DNA of 37,128 bases from a virus, in IMG/VR virus record IMGVR_UViG_3300021127_000017, positions 1-37,128 of that record; one strand, 5' to 3'. Shown here piece by piece: positions 1 to 7,040 of the stretch. Each line of letters starts with the position of its first letter. The stretch's first letter is position 1. Under the pieces are notes generated by a model that saw only the letters and a program-made list of their open reading frames with translations, ran no database searches and was not told the DNA's origin. Position numbers and translations under genes: made by a program.

Positions 1-585
1 AAAAACTTCTAACATTTTTATATGATCAAGGTTTGAATAATATATCCATTCCACTGGCAAGATGTTTTCATAATCATATGGGTACTCATCTTCAAATTTG
101 AATCTGTCTTTTGACCAAAATATGTCTGCAATATAACTGTTATCTCTAAAAAAATTAGCTCTTTCAAAATTAGCAAAGTTGCAAATTACATATTCTGGAA
201 GGTAATTATATTTATTTATGAAGCCAAAAAACGCTGAAATATTTTTCATTGGTGAAGCACCATTGTAAGATATGTTGCCTACTCTAAAATCAATTTTATT
301 TTTTAATTTATCTTGTAATATATTTGGCCAGATCATGTCTGTTGGAAGGCCCAGTCCAAATGTTACAGAACAGCCCATAGTTATTACATTCGGTTTTGTT
401 GATAAGTCAACTGTCCTAATCCCATCAGAATTAAATTGGTAATTGTAGTTTTCATTTGGGTTTTCAGAATGTTGGGATACAATATTTTCTGTTCTTGAAA
501 AATCAAAATTTAATAATGGATTACCGTCAGTTAAATACTGTCCGCCATGTGGTGGATGGTGTGGGGTAAAATACCTAAACAGCAT
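1..585 (-). CDS. SGNH/GDSL-type hydrolase, partial (3' end outside window)
   Basis: Translating the minus strand from an ATG at 585 gives 195 residues with no stop before the window edge, so the C-terminus is missing. Residues 71-77 read GCSVTFG, the block I nucleophile motif of SGNH hydrolases (Ser73). A Gly at about 103 (VGNISYNGAS) and an Asn at about 136 (NFANFER) sit where blocks II and III fall. The C-terminal Asp/His pair would lie off the edge. Such enzymes de-esterify or acylate sugars and lipids; with the two sugar genes just upstream, an O-acyl-glycan role is an inference. An AAAGG about 10 nt before the ATG is a plausible ribosome site. The nearest in-frame stop upstream of the ATG supports this start. 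Confidence 0.7.
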   Translation of the reverse strand, partial: MLFRYFTPHHPPHGGQYLTDGNPLLNFDFSRTENIVSQHSENPNENYNYQFNSDGIRTVDLSTKPNVITMGCSVTFGLGLPTDMIWPNILQDKLKNKIDFRVGNISYNGASPMKNISAFFGFINKYNYLPEYVICNFANFERANFFRDNSYIADIFWSKDRFKFEDEYPYDYENILPVEWIYYSNLDHIKMLEVF

Positions 586-667
586 TAATATATGACCTTT
601 GAACTTTTGATCTTTCTGTATTTAAGTTTAAACTTTATCTTATTGATTATTCGCTTTATACGCTTTT

Positions 668-1702
668 TCATACTCTTAATTTGCTCTCTACCCAATCTCT
701 TTCCCAGGTGATTCCTTGTGCGTTCTTAGACCATGAGTAAGGCTTATAGTCTTTATCGTAAACATCAAATGGAGATCCCGACCCTGGATAATATTTATAA
801 CTTTCATCTATTATATTATTTCTAAGTTGAAATATCATGTTGCCAAAAGTTGATCTTGGAGTTGCCACAAAGTCTTCTGATTTGACCATTACAAGCATAC
901 TTATCAATGCTAGTACAATTTCATTGTGAAATGGTAGGGCTTTAAAATCTTCCGCAAAATTTTCAAGTATAACATTTTCTAATGATATTAAATTATAATC
1001 AGAATTGCTCAATATTGGATTGTCAAAATTATCTACGCTGCATATGATTGGTAGACTCTTATCATTAAACTTTTCAATTCCCGCATCAAAATTTTCTTTT
1101 GTAAATTTATAATATTGGTGATGATCGTACATGATTCTAATGTGCGTACCATTATATCTGCCCAAACTCTTGGAAACTTTGTCAGCTAATTCAACATATG
1201 GCTGCTTAAATTTCAATCTACTTATAGACTCATCCATTTCAATAGTTCTATTAAAAAAGAATCTACTATAAGGGATTAAAGTCAAAGTTAAAATATTATC
1301 CAATTCATCATTTATCTTAAATTGTTTTTTACCAGAAGCAAATATATCAATGTTTGTTTCGTCTTCTGTGCAATTCATAAAATGATGCTGAGTATTAACC
1401 ATGTTTACATTTAATCTATCTTTAATATACAAATCATTTGGATGAATAACTACATTATCATATGAAAAATCCACTAAATCAAATAAAGATGGATTGCTTG
1501 AATCAAGTATACTATTTAATTTTGATACATCTGTATTGTTTATATCTTCTGTTTGAGGGTTTTGTATGCTTTGTCCATTATCATTCCAAACTAAATCTAT
1601 TTGATCATTTTTAAACAATCCAGCGAATCCCGCCAAAAGTTGCAGGCTGTAAAATTGATTACCTAGTCCGTTGTTTGAATATCCTATAAAAGTTAATCTC
1701 AT
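668..1702 (-). CDS. Fucosyltransferase-like glycosyltransferase (GT-B, putative)
   Basis: The reading frame is open from 1780, but the first 26 residues overlap the dehydrogenase gene. The ATG at 1702 overlaps that gene's stop (ATGA), so I take it as the start (344 aa). The N-terminus FIGYSNNGLGNQFYSLQLL resembles the GGLGNQ-type start of fucosyltransferases (GT11/GT23/NodZ-like). A central THIRIMYDHH could be the HxR donor-binding motif, and VATPRSTFGNMIFQL near the C-terminus matches the S-T-F-G segment of O-fucosyltransferase folds. It probably transfers a deoxyhexose or similar sugar. The donor and acceptor are unknown. Coupled translation with the dehydrogenase suggests a joint job in glycan synthesis on the virion or host surface. 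Confidence 0.55.
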   Translation of the reverse strand: MRLTFIGYSNNGLGNQFYSLQLLAGFAGLFKNDQIDLVWNDNGQSIQNPQTEDINNTDVSKLNSILDSSNPSLFDLVDFSYDNVVIHPNDLYIKDRLNVNMVNTQHHFMNCTEDETNIDIFASGKKQFKINDELDNILTLTLIPYSRFFFNRTIEMDESISRLKFKQPYVELADKVSKSLGRYNGTHIRIMYDHHQYYKFTKENFDAGIEKFNDKSLPIICSVDNFDNPILSNSDYNLISLENVILENFAEDFKALPFHNEIVLALISMLVMVKSEDFVATPRSTFGNMIFQLRNNIIDESYKYYPGSGSPFDVYDKDYKPYSWSKNAQGITWERDWVESKLRV

Positions 1703-2982
1703 GAATATGGCATCTTTCCTGGGAATACACTGAATACTCCGTACTGAAGCGGTATAGTTGGAACTCCATGATATCCCCAAACATCTATTACCATTGAATT
1801 AATTGGTATTGATATCTTCTTAAATATATCGTGGGGTGTACCGATAAAAAATATTTTTGGTTGATCTACATTCAATATCTCATCTTTAACAATTGGATCA
1901 AATACAATAAAATCAACGCCTAACTCTGTCAAATAATATTCTAGGAGTTTTACGGGGCTTCCTACCGTTAGATTGATATTCTTTTTATACGCCTCTCCCA
2001 AAATTACAACTTGTTGGTTTCTTCTGTCTTGGTGTCTTTTGATAAACTTAGCCATTTCATATGTCTGATCATCTCTAGTCTTAGCAACAAACTCAAAAAT
2101 ATTTGATGATAAGTCAAGTTTTGTAGCTAGGTAAGACATGGCTATCTGGTCTCTTGGGTGGCATCCTCCACCATCTCCCAATCCTGCTCTCATGTAAGCT
2201 GGGGATATAATTCTCTTATTTGCAGATGTGATAACATTTATCACTTCATCAACATCTCCGCCATTTTTTCTTGTCATCTCTGCTAGTGCGTTAGCGAAAA
2301 TAATCTTCATACCAATAAATGTATTATAAGCTACTTTAGCTAATTCAGCAGATTCTATTCTCACAACATGGATAAACGCTTGAGTGATGGCTCTGTATAA
2401 ATTTGCAATTTCGTGGGGATATGGAGCGTCATCTTCTTTACCGATAAGTACAAATTCTGGATACAAGAAATCTTCAATTGTAGTGCCCATGGCAATAAAA
2501 TATGGGTTGTAAAGAATGTTAACTCTATCACGAATATTTTGGTAGATAGGCAGGATATTGTCTCTCATAGTTCCTGGAAGCATTGTTGATATCACAACAA
2601 TGTTTATCTTTTTGTTTGGATTTTGATCAAGAATAGCCTTTATGTCTTGGTTACATTTAATAATATATGAATAATTAAAGTCTTGAACGTCATCTGGGAC
2701 AGGGGTAATCCCCTCAAATTTTTCTTCATGGGGAGTTTGAACAGCAATAAAAACTGTATCTGAATTGACAATTACTGATTCTAAATTATCTTGAAAGTTC
2801 ACTCTTCCAGAGTTTAAATAAATATCTATATCTTTTTCCATATAAGGAACTTTTTTATTCTCTATATAGTTTTTTACTTCTGGATTTAAATCATATCCAA
2901 GTATTTCAGAGTTTAATGCTGTGCTCATGGCTAATGCACAGGGCAAACCTAATTTGCCTAAGCCTACGAATCCAATATTCAT
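1699..2982 (-). CDS. UDP-glucose/GDP-mannose dehydrogenase family protein
   Basis: This 427-aa protein has the length and order of nucleotide-sugar 6-dehydrogenases, which oxidise C6 of a UDP- or GDP-sugar to a uronic acid in two NAD-dependent steps. The Rossmann motif GFVGLGKLGLP is at residues 4-14, with the NAD-ribose Asp at 31. STMLPGT is at 132-138. The linker helix SAELAKVAYNTFIGMK at 211-226 carries the conserved Lys and Asn. The catalytic Cys is 274 in GGGCHPRD. A C-terminal domain starts near GEAYKKN (329). Substrate (UDP-Glc, UDP-ManNAc or other) cannot be told from sequence alone. The gene starts nine bases after an extended -10 box and overlaps the glycosyltransferase by 4 nt. Confidence 0.85.
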   Translation of the reverse strand: MNIGFVGLGKLGLPCALAMSTALNSEILGYDLNPEVKNYIENKKVPYMEKDIDIYLNSGRVNFQDNLESVIVNSDTVFIAVQTPHEEKFEGITPVPDDVQDFNYSYIIKCNQDIKAILDQNPNKKINIVVISTMLPGTMRDNILPIYQNIRDRVNILYNPYFIAMGTTIEDFLYPEFVLIGKEDDAPYPHEIANLYRAITQAFIHVVRIESAELAKVAYNTFIGMKIIFANALAEMTRKNGGDVDEVINVITSANKRIISPAYMRAGLGDGGGCHPRDQIAMSYLATKLDLSSNIFEFVAKTRDDQTYEMAKFIKRHQDRRNQQVVILGEAYKKNINLTVGSPVKLLEYYLTELGVDFIVFDPIVKDEILNVDQPKIFFIGTPHDIFKKISIPINSMVIDVWGYHGVPTIPLQYGVFSVFPGKMPYS

Positions 2983-2991
2983 GTTGTTTAT

Positions 2992-3000
2992 ATTATATCA
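2992..3000 (-). promoter_or_regulatory. Extended -10 promoter for the sugar operon
   Basis: On the minus strand the bases read TGATATAAT, ending 9 nt before the dehydrogenase ATG. No good -35 hexamer lies 16-18 nt upstream. The predicted start of transcription is near 2985, which gives a leader of only a few bases and no room for a Shine-Dalgarno site. Confidence 0.6.
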
Positions 3001-3035
3001 CAATAACATTTTTTTTTAGTAAAACATTTAAAAAG

Positions 3036-3110
3036 TCCGACAGGCTGGATTTGAACCAGCGATACATACCTTATAAGAGTACTTCCAAAACCAGGCTAGA
3101 ATACTGTCGG
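3036..3110 (-). tRNA. tRNA-Ile, anticodon UAU (reads AUA)
   Basis: The minus strand folds as a cloverleaf of 75 nt including discriminator A. The acceptor stem CCGACAG/CTGTCGG is a perfect 7 bp. The D-arm is TTCT/GGAA with GG in the loop. The anticodon stem GTACT/GGTAT contains two G-U pairs around the loop CTTATAA, giving anticodon TAT with U33 and A37. A 5-base variable loop precedes the T-arm GCTGG-TTCAAAT-CCAGC. CCA is not encoded. Position 26 seems absent or absorbed into the D-stem, and the first pair is C1-G72, both somewhat unusual. AUA is common in this AT-rich genome, so the tRNA likely supplements the host. It lies downstream of the structured RNA and its promoter. Confidence 0.8.
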
Positions 3111-3121
3111 TTAAAAGTAAG

Positions 3122-3241
3122 GTACGGTAAGCAATTCCAGCACATTGAATGGCTGCCCTATCTATCCACATGAACTCATTCACGCTCACACGGGTATGTA
3201 TATGTAACTATAACATCCTAAGAAAGTGTTGCTTACCGTAC
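3122..3241 (-). ncRNA. Candidate structured RNA with 13-bp terminal stem
   Basis: The minus strand from 3241 begins GTACGGTAAGCAA and ends at 3122 with its exact reverse complement, enclosing 94 nt. Inside, CGTGAA/TTCATG forms a 6-bp hairpin with a TGAG loop, and CAGC/GCTG and ATGU/ACAU-type short stems are possible. A perfect consensus promoter places the transcription start at 3241 or 3242, that is, on the first base of the stem. No reading frame of note lies inside. The tRNA-Ile follows 11 nt after the stem, so both may be one precursor. I do not recognise the family: I see no hammerhead core and no tmRNA or 6S hallmark. Confidence 0.55.
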
Positions 3242-3247
3242 TCTTAT

Positions 3248-3277
3248 ATTATACTATAATGTATTATTTAATGTCAA
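3248..3277 (-). promoter_or_regulatory. Perfect sigma70-type promoter for structured RNA and tRNA
   Basis: On the minus strand TTGACA (3277-3272) is followed by 18 bases and TATAAT (3253-3248), both full consensus. The -35 hexamer lies within the last codons of hsp20. The predicted start is about 7 nt after the -10, at 3241. Confidence 0.75.
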
Positions 3278-3797
3278 TAAGTCTTGGACGCTCTTCTTTT
3301 GGAAGTTCACGTACAAGCTTGACTGTTAGAATTCCGTCTTCAAATGTAGCAGATCGGACTTCAACATATTCCGCCAAAGCAAATGCACGAGAAAATGAAC
3401 GGGTTCCAATGCCCTTATGGGCATAATTCTTTTCACCATTCTCTTTAATTGATCCTGTAATGATCAATGCATTTTTTTCTTGCTCAACTGAGATGTCTTT
3501 CTTGGAGAATCCCGCCACTGCAAATTCAATAAGGAATGTATCTTCATCCTCTTTGACTACATTGTATGGTGGGTAATTGCCAGAATTTTTGACAATTTTT
3601 TCCCCAATTTTTTCTAGATTCTTTACTTGCTCATCCCATCCAATAAAATTACTGGAGATGTTTGAGCCATTATATACTGTGTATACTGCTGGAGATGCAG
3701 TTGCTGTTGTTGTGATTGATGTGCCAAATGCATTCAAAGTGCTATTTGTTCCTGCTGTATACATTGCGAAGGCAGAGTTGCCGTTTAGTTGTGTCAT
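3264..3797 (-). CDS. hsp20: Small heat shock protein (Hsp20/alpha-crystallin, IbpA-like)
   Basis: This is a 177-aa ATP-independent holdase chaperone. Residues 1-70 are a low-complexity Thr/Ser/Ala-rich arm. YPPYNV starts the alpha-crystallin domain, with VAGF, a SxEQEKNALIITG strand, the GIGTRSFSRAFALAEYVEV stretch and GILTVKL. The tail PRLIDIK matches the IbpA end. Phage Hsp20 proteins are best known from cyanophages and T4-like phages, where they are thought to assist folding late in infection. The gene has its own perfect promoter, a 5' stem-loop and a strong ribosome site (AAGGGG, 5 nt before ATG), which suggests high independent expression. Its final codons contain the -35 of the next promoter. 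Confidence 0.92.
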   Translation of the reverse strand: MTQLNGNSAFAMYTAGTNSTLNAFGTSITTTATASPAVYTVYNGSNISSNFIGWDEQVKNLEKIGEKIVKNSGNYPPYNVVKEDEDTFLIEFAVAGFSKKDISVEQEKNALIITGSIKENGEKNYAHKGIGTRSFSRAFALAEYVEVRSATFEDGILTVKLVRELPKEERPRLIDIK

Positions 3798-3828
3798 TTT
3801 AACCCCTTTCAGCGAGTTAGTTTAGTTT

Positions 3829-3849
3829 CGGAATCCCGAAGGCATTCCG
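3829..3849 (-). promoter_or_regulatory. 5'-terminal leader hairpin of hsp20 mRNA
   Basis: On the minus strand the stem CGGAAT/ATTCCG is extended by CC/GG closing a TTCG tetraloop, with one bulged G. It starts 7-8 nt after the -10 box, so it would be the very 5' end of the mRNA. No T-run follows, so it is not a typical terminator. It may protect the mRNA. A role as a thermosensor is possible but the ribosome site (3801-3807) is outside the stem. Confidence 0.6.
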
Positions 3850-3856
3850 TATATAT

Positions 3857-3886
3857 ATTATATCAAATAATTTGATTATTTGTCAA
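3857..3886 (-). promoter_or_regulatory. Perfect promoter of hsp20 (TTGACA-N18-TGATATAAT)
   Basis: On the minus strand TTGACA (3886-3881) and TATAAT (3862-3857) are 18 nt apart, and TG precedes the -10 by one base. The -35 overlaps the stop codon of the preceding gene. It combines a full -35, full -10 and extended -10, and is the strongest-looking promoter in the window. Confidence 0.8.
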
Positions 3887-4626
3887 GGAGTTGTGTTATT
3901 TGAGGAGCGATTGCCGTATCCAGCACTTGGCTTACCATCATTTTCATATGTGGCTTTTGATGGGAAGTAATATCTATCGTCTTGATTTTGTGAATGGAAT
4001 CCTGGATCAAATATACCATGGCTAGCGGGTGAGAATACTCCATCCCAAATTGATTTATTTGTATCTGGAATTACATCATGATCATTTCCAAGATCACCGC
4101 ATCCGCATGTCATGCATTTGTGCACATTTGAATCTGCATATTCTGATGGAGATTGTGCGGTTCTTGTTTCATCACCCAGTAGGTTAACCTGTGGGTTATT
4201 TAATCCTTCAAGGGCTTTTTCAGCTTCTTCTTTTGTTAAGTAACAACCCGATGATTGGGCTGTTCCGCTTTTCATGACTGCCCATCCGTGTTGACAATCA
4301 GGGGTATTAAATTCTATATACCAACCATCCCCGCCAGTTAATAATAATTTTTCCATAGCTTTTTTAGCTGGAATGCAATTTGGGACAGTCTTACCATCTT
4401 GTTCTTTTGTACCAGCATACTCATACCCATCCCAGCAAGGCCCCTGCCCCTTTTGCAAGCAAGACAAACACTTTAATGTTTTTGAACTTGCCTCTGGAAC
4501 ATTAGAATACAAAGCTCCTAACTGAGCTTGTGCTTCTGCTTTATTTGGGTGGGAACCAACAACTTTACCAGTGGCATCTACCACTACGTTGTATTTTGAT
4601 CCTGATCTAGCTATATGATATGGCAT
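3883..4626 (-). CDS. Head-associated/structural phage protein (putative)
   Basis: This 247-aa protein has an N-terminal module (residues 1-42) with a VVDATGKVVGSHPNKAEAQ pattern followed by QLGALYSN, as in phage proteins that carry a short K-x-A-x-A-Q-L-x-A-L element. At about 53-90 it has C-x-x-C, then CWDGYEYAGTKEQDGKTVPNC. The G-Y-E-x-x-G-x-K and V-P-N-C motif is known from phage portal, protease and other head proteins. A second Cys cluster (CMTCGC) is near 171. The C-terminus is polar and Asn/Ser-rich. Head function is inferred from the motif only. An extended -10 box ends 6 nt before the ATG and no Shine-Dalgarno is visible, which suggests a leaderless mRNA. Confidence 0.45.
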   Translation of the reverse strand: MPYHIARSGSKYNVVVDATGKVVGSHPNKAEAQAQLGALYSNVPEASSKTLKCLSCLQKGQGPCWDGYEYAGTKEQDGKTVPNCIPAKKAMEKLLLTGGDGWYIEFNTPDCQHGWAVMKSGTAQSSGCYLTKEEAEKALEGLNNPQVNLLGDETRTAQSPSEYADSNVHKCMTCGCGDLGNDHDVIPDTNKSIWDGVFSPASHGIFDPGFHSQNQDDRYYFPSKATYENDGKPSAGYGNRSSNNTTP

Positions 4627-4632
4627 ACTCTA

Positions 4633-4641
4633 ATTATACCA
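4633..4641 (-). promoter_or_regulatory. Extended -10 promoter, leaderless start
   Basis: The minus strand reads TGGTATAAT, then six bases (TAGAGT), then the ATG at 4626. With the usual 6-7 nt spacing, transcription would start on the A of the ATG. Leaderless mRNAs with this spacing are common in actinobacteria. Confidence 0.65.
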
Positions 4642-5121
4642 TTACTGATATATAAGAACTTCAGCCAAATCGCCTGGAGTCACTAAATATTCTGGCTTAT
4701 TAACTAATTGAATTCCAGCAGCTGCATAACAGATTGCTGCAAATTCAGAACAAATGATTCCTTGTCTGACAGCCAACTTTTCAACAAGCTTACCCTTCAA
4801 CAACTTCAAGCCCAAAATTCTGAGAGCTAGAACAGCAATGTCTAGGAAACCATATACTGTTCCTATTAGGCTTTGAGCCTTCTTGAATATAATATCTCTT
4901 TGCTCATCTGTCAAATCTTGATGTTGATTCCATGCAATTTTTTTATATTTGTCTACATGGCTGATTATAATACCTTTGCCTGGGGTTGCTTCAGCAATTA
5001 ATCCATTCCCCAAATATACTACTACATGGTTCCATCTTGACAGATTTCCGACTTGTATAAGTCTAGCTGCTGCCCCATTTGTTCTTACTACTCCAAAATC
5101 ACCTTTACGTGGTTGGTACAT
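4642..5121 (-). CDS. Permuted papain-fold hydrolase (YiiX/NlpC-P60-like)
   Basis: This 159-aa protein begins with a small beta domain (KGDFGVVRTNG). WNHVVVYLGNGLIAEA at about residues 30-45 carries the His, and CSEFAAICYAAAGI near 124-137 carries the Cys. His before Cys is the circularly permuted order of the YiiX/LRAT-like branch of the NlpC/P60 superfamily, which act as amidases, peptidases or acyltransferases. A hydrophobic helix (LDIAVLALRILGLKLL) lies between. It sits next to the lysis genes, so cell-wall or lipid cleavage is plausible, but a tail or entry role cannot be ruled out. It overlaps the HNH gene by 17 nt. Confidence 0.65.
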   Translation of the reverse strand: MYQPRKGDFGVVRTNGAAARLIQVGNLSRWNHVVVYLGNGLIAEATPGKGIIISHVDKYKKIAWNQHQDLTDEQRDIIFKKAQSLIGTVYGFLDIAVLALRILGLKLLKGKLVEKLAVRQGIICSEFAAICYAAAGIQLVNKPEYLVTPGDLAEVLIYQ

Positions 5122-5563
5122 TTTTATTATCTCCTTTTGTTATTATTTCTGCTGCAGGGGCAGTCCCGTTTTTTCTAAATCTTAAAGATTCCCACAGTGC
5201 GTGTGGTAATGAATGAATCCCATAGTGGGTTCTGTGGTGATTGGTACAAAGTACTTCAAGGTTGCCTGGGCTTTCCAACCATTCAGCAAATTCTTGGTCA
5301 TTTGTAAAATGTAAACCAAAATACTCTTCAATCTTTGTCTTATCAGCATTTGGAATTTGGCTGAATTCCACGTAAGTATGATGCAGTTCTGGCTGTCCAC
5401 CACAAAGATCATCATTAATTACACATTTCCAAAGTCCTGCCTTTTTAATTTTTCTTTTGGCAGCATTGAAATATTTATAATTTGGATCCTTTTCTCTAGG
5501 ATCGTGTTCTGGAATGTGAGCCAGAATGTTTAGTGTTATTTTTTGATCATGTGCGTCTGTCAT
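5105..5563 (-). CDS. HNH endonuclease
   Basis: This 152-aa protein has the HNH metal finger: PELHHTYVEF near residues 58-67 carries the first His pair and GNLEVLCTNHHRTHYG near 100-115 carries the Asn and final His residues. C47 and C54 precede the motif. HNH enzymes nick or cut DNA; in phages they serve as packaging cofactors next to terminase or as free-standing homing enzymes. This one lies in the lysis region, about 3 kb downstream of the terminase, which slightly favours a selfish or accessory role. It starts in a 4-nt ATGA overlap with the upstream membrane protein. Confidence 0.75.
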   Translation of the reverse strand: MTDAHDQKITLNILAHIPEHDPREKDPNYKYFNAAKRKIKKAGLWKCVINDDLCGGQPELHHTYVEFSQIPNADKTKIEEYFGLHFTNDQEFAEWLESPGNLEVLCTNHHRTHYGIHSLPHALWESLRFRKNGTAPAAEIITKGDNKNVPTT

Positions 5564-5898
5564 TTTATCAATCCGCTGTTAATTTTTATAACTTCTTTAA
5601 CATCGGCTCCTTCTGATTTATATGTATCTGTAGATATAGGCTTTGGGACATCATTGCTTTTATCATCAATATTATTTACATAAGGCGTTTGTATGTGAGA
5701 GTCTGGCATTACATTTGGACTCATAGAAGAATTGTGTGAAACTAATCCTCCAGTTACAAAACCAATTAATACATAGCCTAGATGTGGTAAATCTCTTTGG
5801 AATCCCGTCGCTGCCCATGTGCTGAATGCTCCCATGAAAGCGATTGACAATTGTTTTGCATCTGCTATATGAAATTTGAAATGATGTTTTAGGCTCAT
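5560..5898 (-). CDS. Small membrane protein, putative holin
   Basis: This 112-aa protein has a hydrophobic stretch from about residue 17 to 54 (AKQLSIAFMGAFSTWAATG, then LGYVLIGFVTGGLVS) that could form two membrane helices joined by a short charged turn. A soluble polar C-terminal tail follows. It starts in the ATGA overlap with the endolysin stop. Position right after the endolysin and topology fit a holin. The family is not recognisable. Confidence 0.5.
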   Translation of the reverse strand: MSLKHHFKFHIADAKQLSIAFMGAFSTWAATGFQRDLPHLGYVLIGFVTGGLVSHNSSMSPNVMPDSHIQTPYVNNIDDKSNDVPKPISTDTYKSEGADVKEVIKINSGLIK

Positions 5899-6746
5899 AG
5901 TGACCCCTTCAATGTATCATAAACTATTTGTGGGACTGCCCCACCTTGAACTATGATACCAGCTTTTTTGTCAAATACCTTTAATGCTGCTTCAGTTTGA
6001 GTATTCATTGTTCCAGTAACGTATTTAGATGCCAATAATCCCTTTTTAAATAAGGCTTTCTGAACTGTCATAACAGCATCATTAGTTTGTCCTAATGCAA
6101 ATGATTGCTGTGTACTTGGAAATGGTGGTGCGATAAATACAGTTTGTGATGGAGAAGTTACAGTAGTTCCATTTGTTGTTCCAGGGTGAGTGTAGAGCAA
6201 TCCGCCTGTGAGTACTGTTGCGGTACCTGTTACTCCTGCCACAGCTTTCTTGCTTGCTGATACTGGTGCAGTTGGCTTTAATGGAACTGGATACCTTGGT
6301 CTAATTACTGCAATGACAAAAAGATAGTTTCTGTGAACTCTCCAACATCCCTCTTTTGTTGGATCATTTGGGTTGCCAGTATTGAAGGCAATTGTGGTGA
6401 ATCCTCCTGGACTTGCTGCTTCACACAGCTCTACGTGGTCCGTAACCCCATCGCCGTTCCAATCATACATAACCAGATCACCTGGTTGCATGGACATTTT
6501 GTTTACAACAAGCCCTTGCATTTGAAACCAATGTAAGGCTGCTGGATTAAATGAAAATCCTTTAGGAGTTTGTGCAGCAATTAAATGTGATAGTCCAACT
6601 TGAGCAAAACACCAACTCAATCCCATGGCACAATACGGAGCTGACGGAATTCCGTACCAGTCCCCGTATGGGTTCTCATTTGAGACTCCTTCATGAAAAC
6701 CTATTTGAGTTCTAGCGACATTTAGTACATCTAATGCGGTAGCCAT
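5895..6746 (-). CDS. Endolysin: CHAP-type amidohydrolase plus peptidoglycan-binding domain
   Basis: This 283-aa protein has an N-terminal CHAP/NlpC-P60-like domain (1-150), with Cys39 in APYCAMGLSWCF and His104 in DWNGDGVTDHVEL. The Asp-rich loop DWNGDG at 95-100 resembles a calcium site often seen before the CHAP His. A Pro/Ala/Ser/Thr linker (150-210) contains a short hydrophobic stretch. A PG_binding_1 domain (about 213-283) has the VMTVQKALFKKGLL and TEAALKVFDKKAGI repeats. It degrades host peptidoglycan at lysis. It overlaps both neighbours (TAATG and ATGA), so it is translated together with the two membrane proteins. Confidence 0.88.
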   Translation of the reverse strand: MATALDVLNVARTQIGFHEGVSNENPYGDWYGIPSAPYCAMGLSWCFAQVGLSHLIAAQTPKGFSFNPAALHWFQMQGLVVNKMSMQPGDLVMYDWNGDGVTDHVELCEAASPGGFTTIAFNTGNPNDPTKEGCWRVHRNYLFVIAVIRPRYPVPLKPTAPVSASKKAVAGVTGTATVLTGGLLYTHPGTTNGTTVTSPSQTVFIAPPFPSTQQSFALGQTNDAVMTVQKALFKKGLLASKYVTGTMNTQTEAALKVFDKKAGIIVQGGAVPQIVYDTLKGSL

Positions 6747-7036
6747 TATTTACCCCTTTTATTTGAAACATCAGTAATTGCATCTAGTAGTATGCTATCT
6801 GGAGTATTAGGCTCATTGTCTACATAAATAGCACTGATAGTCTTCTTGTCTTCAGCTCTTTGAGCGGATTCTCCAAAACCGATCACCAAGGCACCAAAAA
6901 ACATGACTAGGCCTAGGCTTCTAAAATTATACATCTTGTTAATAATCAAGGTGAACGTAGCAAAATAGCCAGATGCCCTGGCTGGGTTTCTGGCTACATA
7001 TTTTCTTAATGCTCTATGATATTTACGTATGCTCAT
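6746..7036 (-). CDS. Small single-pass membrane protein, putative holin
   Basis: This 96-aa protein has a basic N-terminus (KYHRALRKYVARNPARASG), a semi-hydrophobic helix (GYFATFTLIINKMY) and a clear membrane span LGLVMFFGALVIGFG near 43-57. A charged C-terminal half ends in NKRGK. Its stop codon overlaps the endolysin start (TAATG). A membrane protein just before the endolysin is the usual holin position in actinobacteriophages. Either this or the protein after the endolysin could be the true holin, with the other modulating it. Confidence 0.55.
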   Translation of the reverse strand: MSIRKYHRALRKYVARNPARASGYFATFTLIINKMYNFRSLGLVMFFGALVIGFGESAQRAEDKKTISAIYVDNEPNTPDSILLDAITDVSNKRGK

Positions 7037-7040
7037 ATAT

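Noticed and set aside
668-1780. Start of the glycosyltransferase at 1780.
   Set aside because: The extra 26 residues overlap the dehydrogenase C-terminus and do not resemble the family; the ATG at 1702 forms an ATGA coupling and precedes the GLGNQ motif.
3072-3248. An 11-nt perfect complement between the tRNA anticodon arm (3072-3082) and the -10 region of the upstream promoter (3238-3248).
   Set aside because: Most of the promoter-side copy lies before the predicted transcription start, so it would not be in the RNA. The sequence is AT-rich and chance is likely.
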